A stretch of DNA of 64,000 nucleotides from Polydactylus sextarius. Lineage: Eukaryota > Chordata > Actinopteri > Polynemidae. Position numbers and translations under genes: made by a program. The notes beneath the pieces are model-generated. The model was not told the DNA's origin and did not search any database. It was given only the letters and a program-made list of their open reading frames with translations. Below, one piece after another: positions 27,101 to 39,900 of this stretch (position 1 is the first letter of the stretch; each line of letters opens with the position of its first letter). The stretch spans positions 9,222,885-9,286,884 of the forward strand of contig CM028911.1 of NCBI GenBank assembly GCA_016801845.1, read 5' to 3'.

Positions 27101-30100
27101 GACTAGAGAGGAAAATAAACTCCAGCTACTGGCTAAATTCTGGTTAGATATTGTATGAGAGTTGGTCACAGTCCCTTCTACTTTGACATATAATGAAATC
27201 TAAGTTTAGTTGTTTCTTTCTTTTCTACTCTCATCTAAAAAGAGAAACAGTAAAACTGGGAAATGGAGTGGCAGTTACTTTTTGTTGTACTTAAACACAT
27301 TAAACATGTATTGATATGGATGCTCTTTTCAATGATTTTCAATGCTAAAAACATATACTTATTTTATTTTATTTTTCTGTACCATTTAGGTTCATGTGCG
27401 TTAAGTCAGTTGAATTTTGTTACTGAACCATCAATTAAAATTTTCCCCCTTCATGTTAAATGATGACAACAGCAAAGTTGACAGACAGTAGACAGTAGCT
27501 GTGGATTACTTCACATCAGGAACAAAAGGAAACCAATTATTCAGTCTTTTCAGCTCAAATTGTCAGTCAATGAATGTATGATGACAACAAACAACATCCT
27601 GGCTATTTATACACAGAGAAGGCCTGAAAATGTGAGATTTGTGAATTCCAGACATGTTTTCTTCCAGACTCATTCTGCATCATCGCCGAAGACATCTACT
27701 AAACAATGAAGCCATTTAATCTCGACAGAGTGAACACTGTGAAAAATCCAGTACGTCTCAGTGGCAAGACTGAGCTCACTCCATTTGAGAAAGAAATTCA
27801 GCGGATACTCATACAACCTCAGGGCTTGCACACAAACAAAATGGTCACACACACGTTGGCCCCGCGACCATGGTCAGAGCTGAAGAAGGGAAACGTACTG
27901 GTCCCACATTTGCAATGCAAACAACCTTTATTTCCACGAACACCGGGTTTACTCTCACAGTTACCGCAAACCAATGAGCACCACGATAGCCGACCTGATA
28001 ACTAGCCAAGTACATTCCACACATGCCATTACACTAGAAGCAAAAAAAAAGCAGCCAAACAACAGGAGTGGGACTTGAACACTGGGGACAGCTGTAATGC
28101 TGCCACATCAGTGTGTGCTGTACTAGAAAACTTTAATACACATCAATGTAATGTCTCAAAGTGCTCACTTCAGGTGTGTTTAATGATAAATGTTCATGGA
28201 AATTGAATTACCATTTAGTACCAACATAACATGTATGTACATTTACTTTAATTCAGAGGACAGGGATGCAAACATATGGTTTTGTTATTTAGACTTTCCA
28301 GGTCCAATTTATTATCTAAAATCTTGCTCCTCTGTTCAATCTGCTTGAACCTGCCAGGTTTTTAGAAAGCAACCATTTCATTTCAATACCAAACAGAATG
28401 AAATTTGGTTATTTTTCTCAGTCATACCAATCACACCTTAAAAACAAACCAGTCTGGGGACAATGTGACCTGACAGTTGCCCGTACAATAAAATTATCTC
28501 CCAATCATGATTGTACTTGAATTTCAGATGACTGTGACTGATTAAAGGGGCATGGCCTCCTTAGTAACATAATTAACTGTCACAACAATTTCACTTTAAA
28601 TTTATACAATTAATATAGCCCAGATAGTTGCAGATGCTCTGGATATACATTGGGCAAATGCAGGAAATAATGTGGCTGAGAAATCCTCAACAATGTACCG
28701 ATACAAAAGTCATAAAATACAATAATGTCATAAAGCAGAAGTGCTCCCCGATATTGGTCAACTATATCTACAGATAATAAAGGAACAGCAACTAGGGTAA
28801 AAATGTCAGAATTATATTTCTGACAGTAAACATATTTATGCTGTGTCACACTTAAATAACATATAACATGATTTTTCCCCCCTGTCAAGGAAACTTCAGC
28901 AACTCCTAAGTCTTTAAGACTTTCACACCCAGACGTCTCCTCACCTCTGTCTCTGCTCAGGAGGCTTATTTAAGTGTTTACACTAAAACTGCTTGTTTTT
29001 CCACCACCACATTTTGTGTCAGTTTGTAGAAAGCATCTGTGAAATGGCTACACACTGATTGTATGTGCAAATATTACACAATAATCTGACTGACTGCTGG
29101 GTGTGGATATCAAACAAACTTCTTAGTTCGATCCATTATTCCATTTTGTGAGATAAGGAGAACCCGTGATCGTGACTGGAGCTCACTCCCTCCCAACGCA
29201 GAAGCTGCAGATCGATTCACGCTGCTCAAATACGTCGACGCAGACTCAGGATTGCTCTGAGCACCAGGGTGAGGTGGTGATTTAATACAGCTTTCTGCTA
29301 ATTTATCCGGGATGAGCCACACTGTGCCTTTCGCCTCTCGTATCCAGAGAAAAGAAAAAGGTGCCGCAGATTCCTCGCAGTCAAAGATCCATCTTTTCTC
29401 CTTTCCTAAATTTTCAGAGGCACAGATTTGTTGTTTCCCCTCTCATCACGAGTTTCCACTTGAGCTTTATTTTACACTGTGCTGTCACACAGCTCACATC
29501 AAGTTGACACTGCAGTGCTACCTCAGAGGGGGTGCAGACAAAGGCACTATGTTAGGCTTCTTGAGAACCCGGGTGCTGCAACCCATGTTGCTGCATTAAT
29601 ATTACATAAGACTCATGGTCGCACAAACATGGAGGGCAGAGCAACATCAGCATTTTTTCTGACAAATGAGTTTTATGATTGTAAGGTGTGGTCCGGGTGA
29701 AACAATGTTGAAACAACAGTTTAAAGCTCCAGGGAGATCAGTTACACTGTGAACAGGAGAAAAATAACTTACAAGCAGGACAAGTCTCATGTTGTAAAAA
29801 GTATTGGGTTTGTCCGCATTTGTTGCAAAATGTAATCTTCTTCCCAGTAACTAGCCAGCATCAGCAGCAATGTGCATTTGTGCAGTTTATTAAGAGACCA
29901 AATTTATATTGATGTGGGCAAGCATCACAGACAGAGCTAGTAAAGAGCTCTATTTCAGAATATGAATCCAGAAAACCAGAAAGGGCGCAGACGGAGACAG
30001 ATTTTCTTCCAATAAAAGGCGGTCAACCACTGAGAGAAGCAGCAGGGAGGCAGCTGGTGCCCTTTGGCCTGTCCTGTCTCTTCACCATGTCAAGTCTGCA

Positions 30101-33100
30101 CGACTTCACTTTCTAGCTTCAGGTAACTGTATCACTTCTTCTTATAGAGTTTCTTAAGAATATTTTCACTTTTTCACATGTCCACAGAGGCGCAGAAGTA
30201 AGCATCAAGAACTCTAGTGTTGTGTTGCCGATTCTGATATCAGTTCTATTTGTCGCAGAATAAAATGATGTATCTTGGGTCAATAACACATAACAGCAAA
30301 TAAACAAAATTACTGTGATGCTGACATATGTTTTTTTCTGTATGAATAAGCCTCTTGCTGTGTCAGAGCTTGAAAATATGAGTTTTTCACTACTATTTGT
30401 GTCTAAAAATAGCTGTGTGAATTGTAAAATGTATTCAGGAACATTTAGGGGAATAAAAAGTATTAGAAATTCAGCCCAAACAGCCAAAGCGATTGATAAC
30501 GCATTTACAGCTACAAACTACTTTATTATAAAGGTGTCCATATCATTCATAAAGTTTAGAGCATACAGTTTGAAACAGAAATTATAGACTTGTATACTTT
30601 CAAAGTTTAAATAAATGTTATCATTTTGCTTGCTGATGTCTCTTTTAATCAAGGACATTTTCATTGAGCACCTACATTTTTTTAATTTAAGATGATCTGT
30701 GCTCCTTGGAAACTTAAGAGTCTGCAGTCATATCCAAAATGAAAAAGGAAAAAGAAACTTGAACGGTATGATTAAATACTATATGTAGCAATAAGATGTG
30801 CATATATTATAGGCAGGACTATGGGGGAAAAACACTGCTCTCTAATCATTTATTTTGAAGTGAGAAAACATTTGTATCATCAAGGAGTGTGAATAACAAC
30901 CCAGATTACATCACTGCATCATACTGAGACAACAGCGGTCTGAACTGATGAATACACCAATTTACAACCCTGACAGACCAGCGACCTCAGATTTACTGTA
31001 AATCGCGGGGAGGCAGGCAGCTCTGTGGCACGACCAGGCAGCTGTCCTGCACACCCACATAGACAGATGAAGGCTGTAAGTGTGAATGGAGGAAGGAGAG
31101 GGGAATTAACAGGCTGACCAGGCTGCTCACCAGTACTGAGAAAGGCTCTGGTGTGAGTCCAACAGGGACAGTGGAGCAAAGCTCAGAGGACCAGGCTGTA
31201 GTTAATAAACATGGCTCCCTCCAGGCTTCTTACAGGAAAAACAGAAACCGTTCTCAACTACTTACAGTGAATATTTCGCATGAGCTGCAGTAATTGACTT
31301 TGTGGTGTCTACCACAGTCTAAAGATGGGGTTAATTCTTCATGGTGTGCTACACACTCTGGTTATGTGAGAAAGGATGTGAGCTGTGGTGCAGCATTAGT
31401 TTCTATGTGAACTGGTAGTTTTTTAAACATAGGAGAGTCTTAAATGTATCTTTGTCAATATATAATGCTACAGGGTAACCAGTACTTATGTTTTTAGTGT
31501 GGAGGCATGTGCTCTGCTTTCTTGTACTTTCCCACTCTGAGGCACTCAGAACGAGAGGGCAAAAATAACTGCAGCTTGGTGGTTGATGTAGTATCGACAG
31601 AGGAATGACGGTGACTCCCACTTCTGAATTTCTGAATGCCATGGTATGTGTTGTTTGTGCATGGTTCTGTCCTTTTTACTGCTGCACCATTGAGCTAAAT
31701 ATGCCTCAGACTTTGAACATTAGTGAAAGTAAACATGAGATCACAGTAATAAGTCATCTAACTGAGGCAGGATAATTCTAGGCTGTTCCACTGAGAATCT
31801 ATCGAATAACATGAGCCACATAATATCGTTCCTTTTAAAAGCTCTTCCTTTACAAATACAAGAGGCTCTTCTATCCAGCGAATATAAGTATGTCCATGCT
31901 TTCAATGTGCACCCACATGAAGCCACCTTACACCCTGAGTCACCTTCAACCTTCTCCTGGTGTCAAATTATGGCTGCCGACAGATACTTCTGGCAAGGAG
32001 ATACCCTATGGAGCAGGGATTTCCCCATAATTGGAGGGCCGGTGGAGCACGTTGGAGCACTGCCTGGCCTGTACAGGGCGTAACTCAACTCAACCTTAGT
32101 CATGAGGCCTAGAAAATGTCTGTGCTTATCTGTACAGCAGGATAACATCAATAGATCAATATCGTAATATTAATATTTAGATTGTTTTTAATAAGATTTA
32201 TATTGCACTGACGCAAAGGTATGCACAAATCACTTCACATCAAATATTCTTATTTCTGTTCATTAGTTCAATACAATGTAGCATCTCCCACTCTCAGGGT
32301 AACACATACTGTCATTTGGACAACAGAATATCATATAACTGCGACATGAATCAAGTGAATTTCCACCCAGAATAAATAAACGGTGCAGCGGTAGCGTGCT
32401 TTGTATACGCTGCTTATTGCAAATTAATACACTTGCCTTGTGAATGCCACTAATTTAACTTAAAACTCAAATAAATTGGTCTAACCCGTCAACTAGTTCA
32501 GTGCAAAGATAAAGATACTCTGAATACTCAAATGATTGGTTAAACATTTGATCAGGCATTCAACAGGAGATAGGCTAAATCAAAACACATTTTCATCATA
32601 CGGTCATTAAAGCTGAAATGATTGGTTGATTAACTGAAAAATAGATGAAGAGAAATTTCAGAACCGCTTTAATATAATCAAGTACTCTTTTATTTATTTA
32701 TTTTTTTCTTTTTAAAGAAAAATGACTTTCTCTGCTTTCAGCCTTGGAAAGGTGAATATCTGTGGATTTTCTCTGAATTGTTTTCTTTGTGACATTTTAA
32801 TAGAACATACCATTAGTCAACCAACAATAAAAATAGTTGGATGCAGAAAACAATTGATTGTGGAAATAATTTGTCAAAAAAAAAAAAAAAAACACCAGAT
32901 ATTCTTTTGCACTAGCTTTGGTTTTTCTGTTTTTTTTATATAATTATACAAAGAATATCTTTGGGTTTTGGACTGTTGGTTCAGATAAAACTATGCCTAA
33001 GTCAAAAAAGAGACAGTGAATTGATTAAATGATAATGAAATTATTGTGAGTTATAGCTGTTAACTCTCATTGCTGAGATAACAGATGGACGACTAACTAG

Positions 33101-35768
33101 AACTACAACCTATCACTCGCTAAGCAAATCATCTTGATTGAGTCAATCAATTGATTGCCAATGACCTCTCAGCTGGAGTCTAATCATGAATGACAGCAGT
33201 CTATGCATTACACTGACACGGCACATCAGCAGGACAAGTCAGACGTACACAGTACAGTTTCTGTACTGTTCCAGTAGAGAGGATTGGCTCTGAGCATGAC
33301 CTAACAGGCCGGCTGGACGACATTCCTACAAGCCCTGGGATTCGCCTTCCTCCTAAGCAGTGACAGAAGACACAGCCTCAACTGTTTTCCATTCAATGTC
33401 TGTATACCCGGTACGAAAAAAAAAAATACTGGGAGGAAATTGAGCATTTGCTGGGTTGTGAAATTGCTTTGAGCACATTCTTAAAGGTCTTTTATCAGAA
33501 ACTATACATTCCACCTTCTTATAACATGAAACTTTAACATATCACATTTGATTCCATGATTTAATAACAGTTATGGACATTTGGATGAACACTACGAAGG
33601 ATCTATGCCTACCAAAACTTTCCATTAATCAAACATGTCTATTTATGTTCATTTTCAGTGGCTGCCTTCCTTTCTCACAGTGATCGCTTCATTTAACAGT
33701 AATTTAACAGTCATCTCTCTATTTTCAAATCCTGTGTGTGTTCACAGGATACAATATAGACACAAACCTCAAGGACACTACAAGGTTACGTCACATGTTT
33801 ATTTTCAAAGCTTTTTAATACTTCAGTCATCATTATTGCTCAGGACCGTGCAGCACCGGGAAAGAAAGATGCTCTACTCAAAAAAAGTCCTGTGCTAGAG
33901 CGATTAGAGTACAGTTATGACTAAGCCAGAGGCTCTTATCTGCGTAGTGGAGGTCAAATGATGATTCAAAACATCAATCAGACTCACGTTTTGGGTTAGA
34001 TGCAATAAAAACAAGAACTTAAATCGAGCGCGTATCATTTTGCCGCCATAAACAAACCACCCAATAAGCCGTTTAGCAACCTCACTGTGCTTTGCCGCAG
34101 TTGCTGCTGCTCGGCTGATAAGCTTGCTTCATGACAGCAGACAGGAAGCTTAATACACAGGCCACACTGAAAGCGCTGCATGAGGCTGATGAGTCAAAAC
34201 CCTACTACAGTGATCAGGGTATACGTCACCGAGCTAAAAACAATGCAGTGTCTCCCTCTCTGCTCTTTGTTAGCTGTGGTCAGTCTGTCGATGGAAATGC
34301 CTGCTGTCAAATCCCAAAAGGCATAGAGGCTCAGATTAAACAATAATAAGCTGTAACAATAGCTTCTCGAATTCTGTGTAAAAGAACAACCTGGCACATC
34401 GTGTCCAAAGTCATTTCCTTTCATTTTCTACTTGTATGTATGAAGATCATGAAGAGGCATTCATATAGTTTGATGATGACAGTTTCTTTCTCAACTTAGG
34501 TTTAAACAAAAGCCACAAACATTCAAGTCATGGGGTTTCAATTATCATAAACTTTCCCAATGAGCCAAAAAAGACAATAATGGTTAACATATTAACAACC
34601 TGCTAACACAGCCAAAATGACCAGTACAATACAATCAGCCATGGATAAATGAATATAACGATTCTGACAAAACTAGGATTTCAAAGTCAAATTTGGATAT
34701 TTACAACACATGAACCTGTGGTTTAAACAACCAATATATTTAATGGTGTTTTTGTCAGGTTTGCCCTGAAACACAGCAGGAAAAACTAGTGCCTTTATTC
34801 TTTATGTTTTAAAATCAACGAGTAGTTGAGACATCTGACTATCAGGTAGGGGTCAGATATATTAAACAAAAAGTAAAGACCATTTTATAAGCTCTATTAA
34901 AGGCATTGTGACCTTAAGCAAAGCCAAACAATTCTGATTTTTCCTTTCAGGAGTGGCAGTGACATGGCAGCTAGCTTATAATAAGATTCATAACAACAAG
35001 ATATTAGAAGTCCAACAGTGTCTTCTGTGGTGTCTGCCAACACTGACAGAGACCATAAAAATATCAAAATGCTTCAGAAAACTACTTCTTTACCTTCAAG
35101 TCATTCTCTTTTGGTTTTAGGAGTGAAGACCACTAAAATCAAGGCGGGGTGCTATACATTAAGCTATGAGGCAGGTAAAGCTAGCCGTTCAAGTGTTTCT
35201 ATACAACGCTTTAGCTCGACACTTACAAACAAGTTTGCTGGTATTTGTAGCTATTATTCCGCAGGTTTAATGCACCGTTTTTGTATTTAGCTACTCTTTC
35301 TAGTCTTTCTTCTAACTCCTCAAGGCAGAAGGTAAGTTTAATGGTTACAATCACAGAAAAGAGGTCTTAAATAGTCGTCGTGCAGTCGGGTCAGGGGGGC
35401 GCTGCAGATTCTTTAGCTCCTATGCTAAAGCTAACTAGCTAGCATGTTGACCAGAACAATCAAACACAGAAACTCAACGCGAGTTACTAGAAAGGCCCCG
35501 GTCGTGCCACCAATATGTAGCCTTGACTATGTTAAGTGTAACATTGTTTTTTTACCTGTAATTCGGCTCGCTCCACCTCCCATTGTGCTCTCTCTACTTC
35601 GAAACGGGCCCATTCGTGCTGCAGGAAGTGCAAGATCCCCGGGATACTGTACTGCGCCCTAGCCGCCTCCCCAGCGTCGCCATCAGGCAGCGGTCCTTTC
35701 CCACCGCCGGGTAAAACGGAGTTGTTATTGTTGTTGAACAATACGCCGGGCCCCGCCTGTTCGTCCAT
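12102..35768 (-). CDS. STRN: Striatin
   Basis: Scaffold and regulatory B''' subunit of PP2A in STRIPAK complexes. Seventeen coding exons, 5' to 3': 35556-35768, 24153-24256, 21716-21789, 19302-19380, 18390-18548, 18070-18205, 17808-17970, 16754-16864, 15247-15390, 15003-15139, 14335-14510, 13731-13778, 13503-13624, 13223-13390, 12992-13132, 12598-12786 and 12102-12271. All phases join, giving 777 aa (human about 780). The caveolin-binding-like FLQHEWARF is at residues 48-56, followed by a coiled coil to about 115. A calmodulin-binding-like segment follows VGYTDTILDVKS. Acidic linkers lead to C-terminal WD40 repeats (about 445-777) with blade ends TLKMWN, TIQCWN, TVRLWD and SIRLWN, ending AKVFV. 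The ATG at 35766-35768 is the first in-frame ATG and begins MDEQAGPG. STRN3 and STRN4 are the alternatives, but N-terminal identity and synteny favour STRN. Confidence 0.96.
15391..16753. other. STRN intron between exons 8 and 9
   Basis: A-rich on the + strand with A-tracts near 15475-15500 and 16045-16085. No exon, RNA gene or clear transposon seen. Confidence 0.5.
16865..17807. other. STRN intron between exons 7 and 8
   Basis: Open frames near 16774-17051 shadow exon 8 and its flank. No other supported feature. Confidence 0.45.
19381..21715. other. STRN intron 3
   Basis: A short (GT)n tract lies near 19931-19945. No exon, RNA gene or recognisable element in the remainder. Confidence 0.5.
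21790..24152. other. STRN intron 2
   Basis: Holds an open frame at 23432-23911 (159 codons, +) without recognisable domains. I treat it as chance. No transposon ends were recognised. Confidence 0.5.
24257..35555. other. STRN intron 1 (11.3 kb)
   Basis: The longest gene-free stretch of the window. It contains an imperfect inverted repeat around 26293-26349 (GGATTGG ... CCAATCC), one dispersed repeat at 32606-33060 and scattered A/T tracts. Open frames up to about 122 codons show no family resemblance. No nested gene could be supported. Long first introns often hold enhancers, but none is provable here. Confidence 0.5.
32606..33060. repeat. Teleost dispersed repeat copy, degenerate
   Basis: Starts with GCTGAAATGATTGGTTGATT and includes GAATATCTTTGGGTTTTGG at 32951-32969. 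From memory both phrases belong to a very common teleost interspersed repeat whose ends are rich in GATTAATCGATT-like sequence. An A-run lies at 32877-32891. Class is uncertain, probably a non-autonomous DNA element. Confidence 0.5.
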
Positions 35769-35893
35769 GGCCGGGCTCGGTGGAAATGTCTGTCCGTTGT
35801 TTCGCTGAGTCGGAATGCTAGATATCAACGGAAGGGCAAAAACCTATCGACGGCGATCCGTCTCCTCGGCTCGGGGGGAATGAACTCACTTTC

Positions 35894-35909
35894 TGACAGC
35901 TAGCTGTCA
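35894..35909. promoter_or_regulatory. STRN: 16-bp perfect palindrome TGACAGCTAGCTGTCA
   Basis: Each half is TGACAGCT. TGACAG is the core bound by TALE homeodomain proteins (MEIS, PREP/PKNOX, TGIF). It ends five bases before the CRE. The sequence is certain; factor binding is inference. Confidence 0.6.
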
Positions 35910-35914
35910 TTGAA

Positions 35915-35922
35915 TGACGTCA
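35915..35922. promoter_or_regulatory. STRN: Consensus CRE TGACGTCA
   Basis: Full palindromic CREB/ATF site about 147 bp upstream of the STRN ATG, a usual distance for a working CRE in a CpG promoter. Confidence 0.65.
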
Positions 35923-36000
35923 GTAACAACGGCCACGCCCACAGCGTGTTGGCTGGGCGCGCTCGATTCGCTTACCCAGACTCCCCGGAGGAACAGATCT

Positions 36001-36966
36001 CCCCTTGTTCATCTCACCCAGACAAGAAACATCAGTCGAGTTTTCTCTTAAAGGATGTCGCGTTATGAAAAATCACAAAACTCGGTTCAAGTGTGGTCAA
36101 AGCAACTTTAATCACATTTCAAAGAAACGAGAGTGGATTATTACATAGGACCGTTTCAACAAGTTTGGAAATTTGTAACAGCAGCTGATGCTCACCTATT
36201 CATGTAGCTACAACACATTATCTATAGATCATAATCAGTTATAAGCAAAACAACAATTGGTATGATATGCAGCACACACATTAAAGGTTGTCATATTCCC
36301 CTGTTTAGCAGCAAACCAATTAACCTTCTGTGCTTAAAAACATTTTGAAAGATTTGTTCTGATAAAATTTGCTCATTTTGGGCCCAAAGTAATGATCAAA
36401 AGGAATGTTTACAACATAATTTAAGAGTAAGACACTTTTCCCAAACACAATAAGCAAGAAAGAAAGAAAGAAAGAAATATCCATCAGTTACAATCAACAG
36501 ACCCTGTGGCCATACATTATTCCAGCGTCATTAAGGAAACACTCGTGATTGTAATAAAATACCTGCCATGCTCGTGGTGATAGAAAAATCACAGAGAAAA
36601 AATGGCACAGTAAACACCAACTTTTGGATAGTGAGGGATGATGACCAGACAAATGGAGGACAAGATCAGGAAAAATAAAATGTAAATTGTGTCCCTTTAT
36701 AAATGTGCATCAAGTCTGGGAATGATACATTCACACAATCAAAGTTTCCTACAGATTTTAAAGTGACTACTTCACAGTGAACATTCAAAGACATTTTTAA
36801 TGATATTTACAAAACTGCCTTCATGAAAACAAAAATGAGATTTAGAATAAATAATACATTGTGTTACAGACATGACATGTGGTCATGAACTAAAAGAAAC
36901 CACAACAAACCAAAAAAGACAACATTTAATTAGGCTGTGAGGGTGTTCAGTGCATTTTTGGAGTGT
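36001..36966 (-). other. HEATR5B: HEATR5B 3' UTR and flank
   Basis: AT-rich sequence downstream of the HEATR5B stop. Several ATTAAA candidates occur on the minus strand (for example 36107-36112 and 36794-36799), so the end is not fixed. The STRN promoter begins within a few hundred bases. Confidence 0.45.
36455..36477. repeat. (GAAA)n microsatellite
   Basis: Five to six GAAA units downstream of HEATR5B. Confidence 0.85.
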
Positions 36967-39900
36967 TCAGAAGAAGCTCGTCTTGAGTTTGATGGTTGGT
37001 GCAGCTTGTACTGTTGGCTGAGCTTGCCTGGCTGCAGCTTTGGCTTTGCTGCTGGCCTGATTGGCCCGTATAGCAGATTCCAGACGGGTTTTAAGCTCAG
37101 GTGCGGCACCAATTACTACCTTGAAGGCAGCTGGATAGAGAGGGCCGATGCGCATTAAGTTCTGAAGGGCGAAATCATGCAGGCCTTTGGAGACTTGGGG
37201 CGCAGAGGAAATGGCATTTTCATCCAAAAGGTAGGAGATAAGAGTTGGTACGAGAAGAGCCAACAGCTGCACACCTGTTAAACACATAAAAAAAAAAAAA
37301 AATGAAGAGACATTAAAAACACAGTAAAAGAAAAGTGCTGAACAGAACTGAGGCCACATATGGAGCCCAGTAATCAACCAGATGTATGAGGAACCACTGT
37401 GAATGAGACAGTGGTCACCGAAAGACTCTAGCAGATCGATTCACTGCATTGTCAGATTTAATTTCAATCGATGAATGGATCAATACAAGAGCAACTAATT
37501 TTTCAATCAAAAATGATCGCACAATCTCTGCTGTTTCTCTGATGGGAGAATTCAATACACAGGTTTAATGACATTTCTTGAGTCAAACGATTGAGGAATT
37601 TATCATGAAAAATAATTAGTAGTTGTGGTTCTGAGTGAAATAAATATAAATCTAAAAACACATGAATACAGACTGTATGTATCACATAGAACCAGCGGCA
37701 TCTCAAATTACCCTTTAAAGAAACAGCTTGAATAGTGAACATGGAACAAACGATAATACACCACAGCTTAATGCAACACAAACATGAAATCAATCAAGTT
37801 TTTTATAGCACAATTTGTGCATCTGTAGTATGTAGAGCATTTGCTTTCCAAGTTAGACAAAAAAAAATATAAAAATAGGACAAGATGACAGGGCAAACAA
37901 AATTAAAGTTTTTAAAATTTAAATAAATGATATTATTTATATAATTTTACAGTAACATAATACTGAAATCAATACTGACAGCAAACCAGTGAAGGGATTG
38001 TAAGTTTAGCATTAAATGCACTATTGTTGTGATCTTTCACAACACAAGCAAAGGCACTGAGCTGTAAACTTGAAGAGACCTACTTTAATGGAGCTAAACA
38101 CTTTAATGGAGCAAATACAGCACTTTAGTGGTCCATTAGGCAGACGCATACTCACGGTTTTGCTCTTCTCCCATGCCAACCAGATTCTCCAGTACCCGGA
38201 TGCCCTCCTGCACAGCCTGCAGCTCGGCAGCAGTCCGTGGACGACTGCGCTCCACTGCCTTCAGCTTCTCCACCATGAGTGGAGCCAGAGTGTGGATGTA
38301 CGGGGTAGACAGGGCTCGGTTGGAGTGCTGAAACACTGACAGGAGCAGCTGGTAACACCGAGCCTGAACCTGTGACAAGAATAATGTAAAGACAATCACA
38401 TTTTTCTAGAGTGAGATTCTTAGCCTTCACTCATTTTCATACAAAGGTGCTTACCCCAGGATCACTAGAGTTCAGGCCATTTCGGAAGCGGTCCATGCAG
38501 CCTTTCTGCAGGACCATCACTCCAACAAGTTCACTGCTGGCAGACAGCAGGAAGAGTGTAATTGCTGTCAACATACTGACCTCATCCATGTCAGGTCTGT
38601 TCTCATCTACAGAAATACACAAACACAACAATGTAAATAATGACACAATACTGTTTTCTTTTTTCTCATTAATGTCAAATATCTGAATATATTTGCTTAC
38701 TTGGCTGTGAGTACTCGAGCACAGATGCCAGGCTGCTCCTCACAAGGCCAGTCCACTGAGTCTGCATGCTCTCCATCCGGGCCAGTGGAGAGGTGATGAT
38801 GGTCTTGATGCCCTGCAGGGCGGCTGACACAGGCACAGGAACTGAGTTGTCAGAAGTCTTAACTGCAGTTTCTTTCAGCACCCCAGTGATAAGGAAAAGC
38901 ACTGTAGGTAGGATCGTCATGCTTCCTGTAAAGGTGAAAAAAAAAACAGTGAAAAATGAGCTATAATTGCACAGTGAACCACATTGCTATGCTAATAGAA
39001 TTCACGCTCACTCTTAATCTAACACAAATGCAGAGAGCAGTTTATAATATCATCTAAGAATTGAAACGCACACAGAAACCAGAGCACCGTTTTTTCATGA
39101 GGTTAAGAATATAATTCATCTATAGCTCCTCAGCACATGCACAAATCTGAAAAGTGCAGAACAGAGAGGTGAACTGCTTTAGAAATGATCAAAGCTGGGG
39201 CAGACTTGGTGTTAATATAAGCTGTGATAGTACAAAAAAAGGTGACATTTTTTGTATGTGTCTTTGGATTTTTGAATAATGCGAGTGTGTTATAGCAGTT
39301 TGCCTTGGGCCTCACCAGCAGGAGAACAGAGTGAGGGCAGTTCTGCCAAGATTGAGACTGTGTTTGCCACCAGGCGTGCACTTTCTTCGGGTAGTCGCTG
39401 AGGCCTGAGTGGCACATGGCTGGGTGACTCCTTCATACGTGTATTAAGCTGTGGTAAATGGCGGACCAGGATGAACACAAGCAGCTCCATTGCTGCAAAC
39501 ACCAGAGACTTTCCAGGTACGAGCTCTCCTGAGTCTCCTCCTTCCCCTTGGCTGAGCTGGGAGTCTTTCTCGCTTTCTTCCTCTTTGCCTGGGTAAAGTT
39601 TGTTTTCAGAATGTATCATTATTAATGCATGATATTTATGATAATAATATAGTGTAAGAATATAAAAATGTGTAGGATGCTAACCCTTGCTGGTTTTATG
39701 TCGTTCCAGATGGTCCTGTGCAGCCCTGATGGTCTCCTGTACAACAGCAGTGACCTGGAGCTGTACAGCAGGAGGGTCCCGGGTCAACAGCAGCCTGTGG
39801 AGCACGTTCAGCAGCTCCACTGCCAACAGCTACAACAGACAATAACAATTATAGCAATGCTGCCTTGAAATGCTGCGAATGTGAACACCAACAATATGGG

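Larger units (their letters stand above)
35769..36000 (-). promoter_or_regulatory. STRN: STRN promoter and 5' UTR, GC-rich
   Basis: Locally GC-rich, CpG-containing sequence runs from STRN exon 1 into its upstream flank, unlike the AT-rich surroundings. It carries the CRE and the palindrome listed separately. No TATA box was seen, fitting a CpG-type promoter. Confidence 0.6.

Noticed and set aside
29110..29322. Possible LINE C-terminal trace (WSSLPP-like on the + strand)
   Set aside because: Only a few residues resemble the LINE signature; too short to call.
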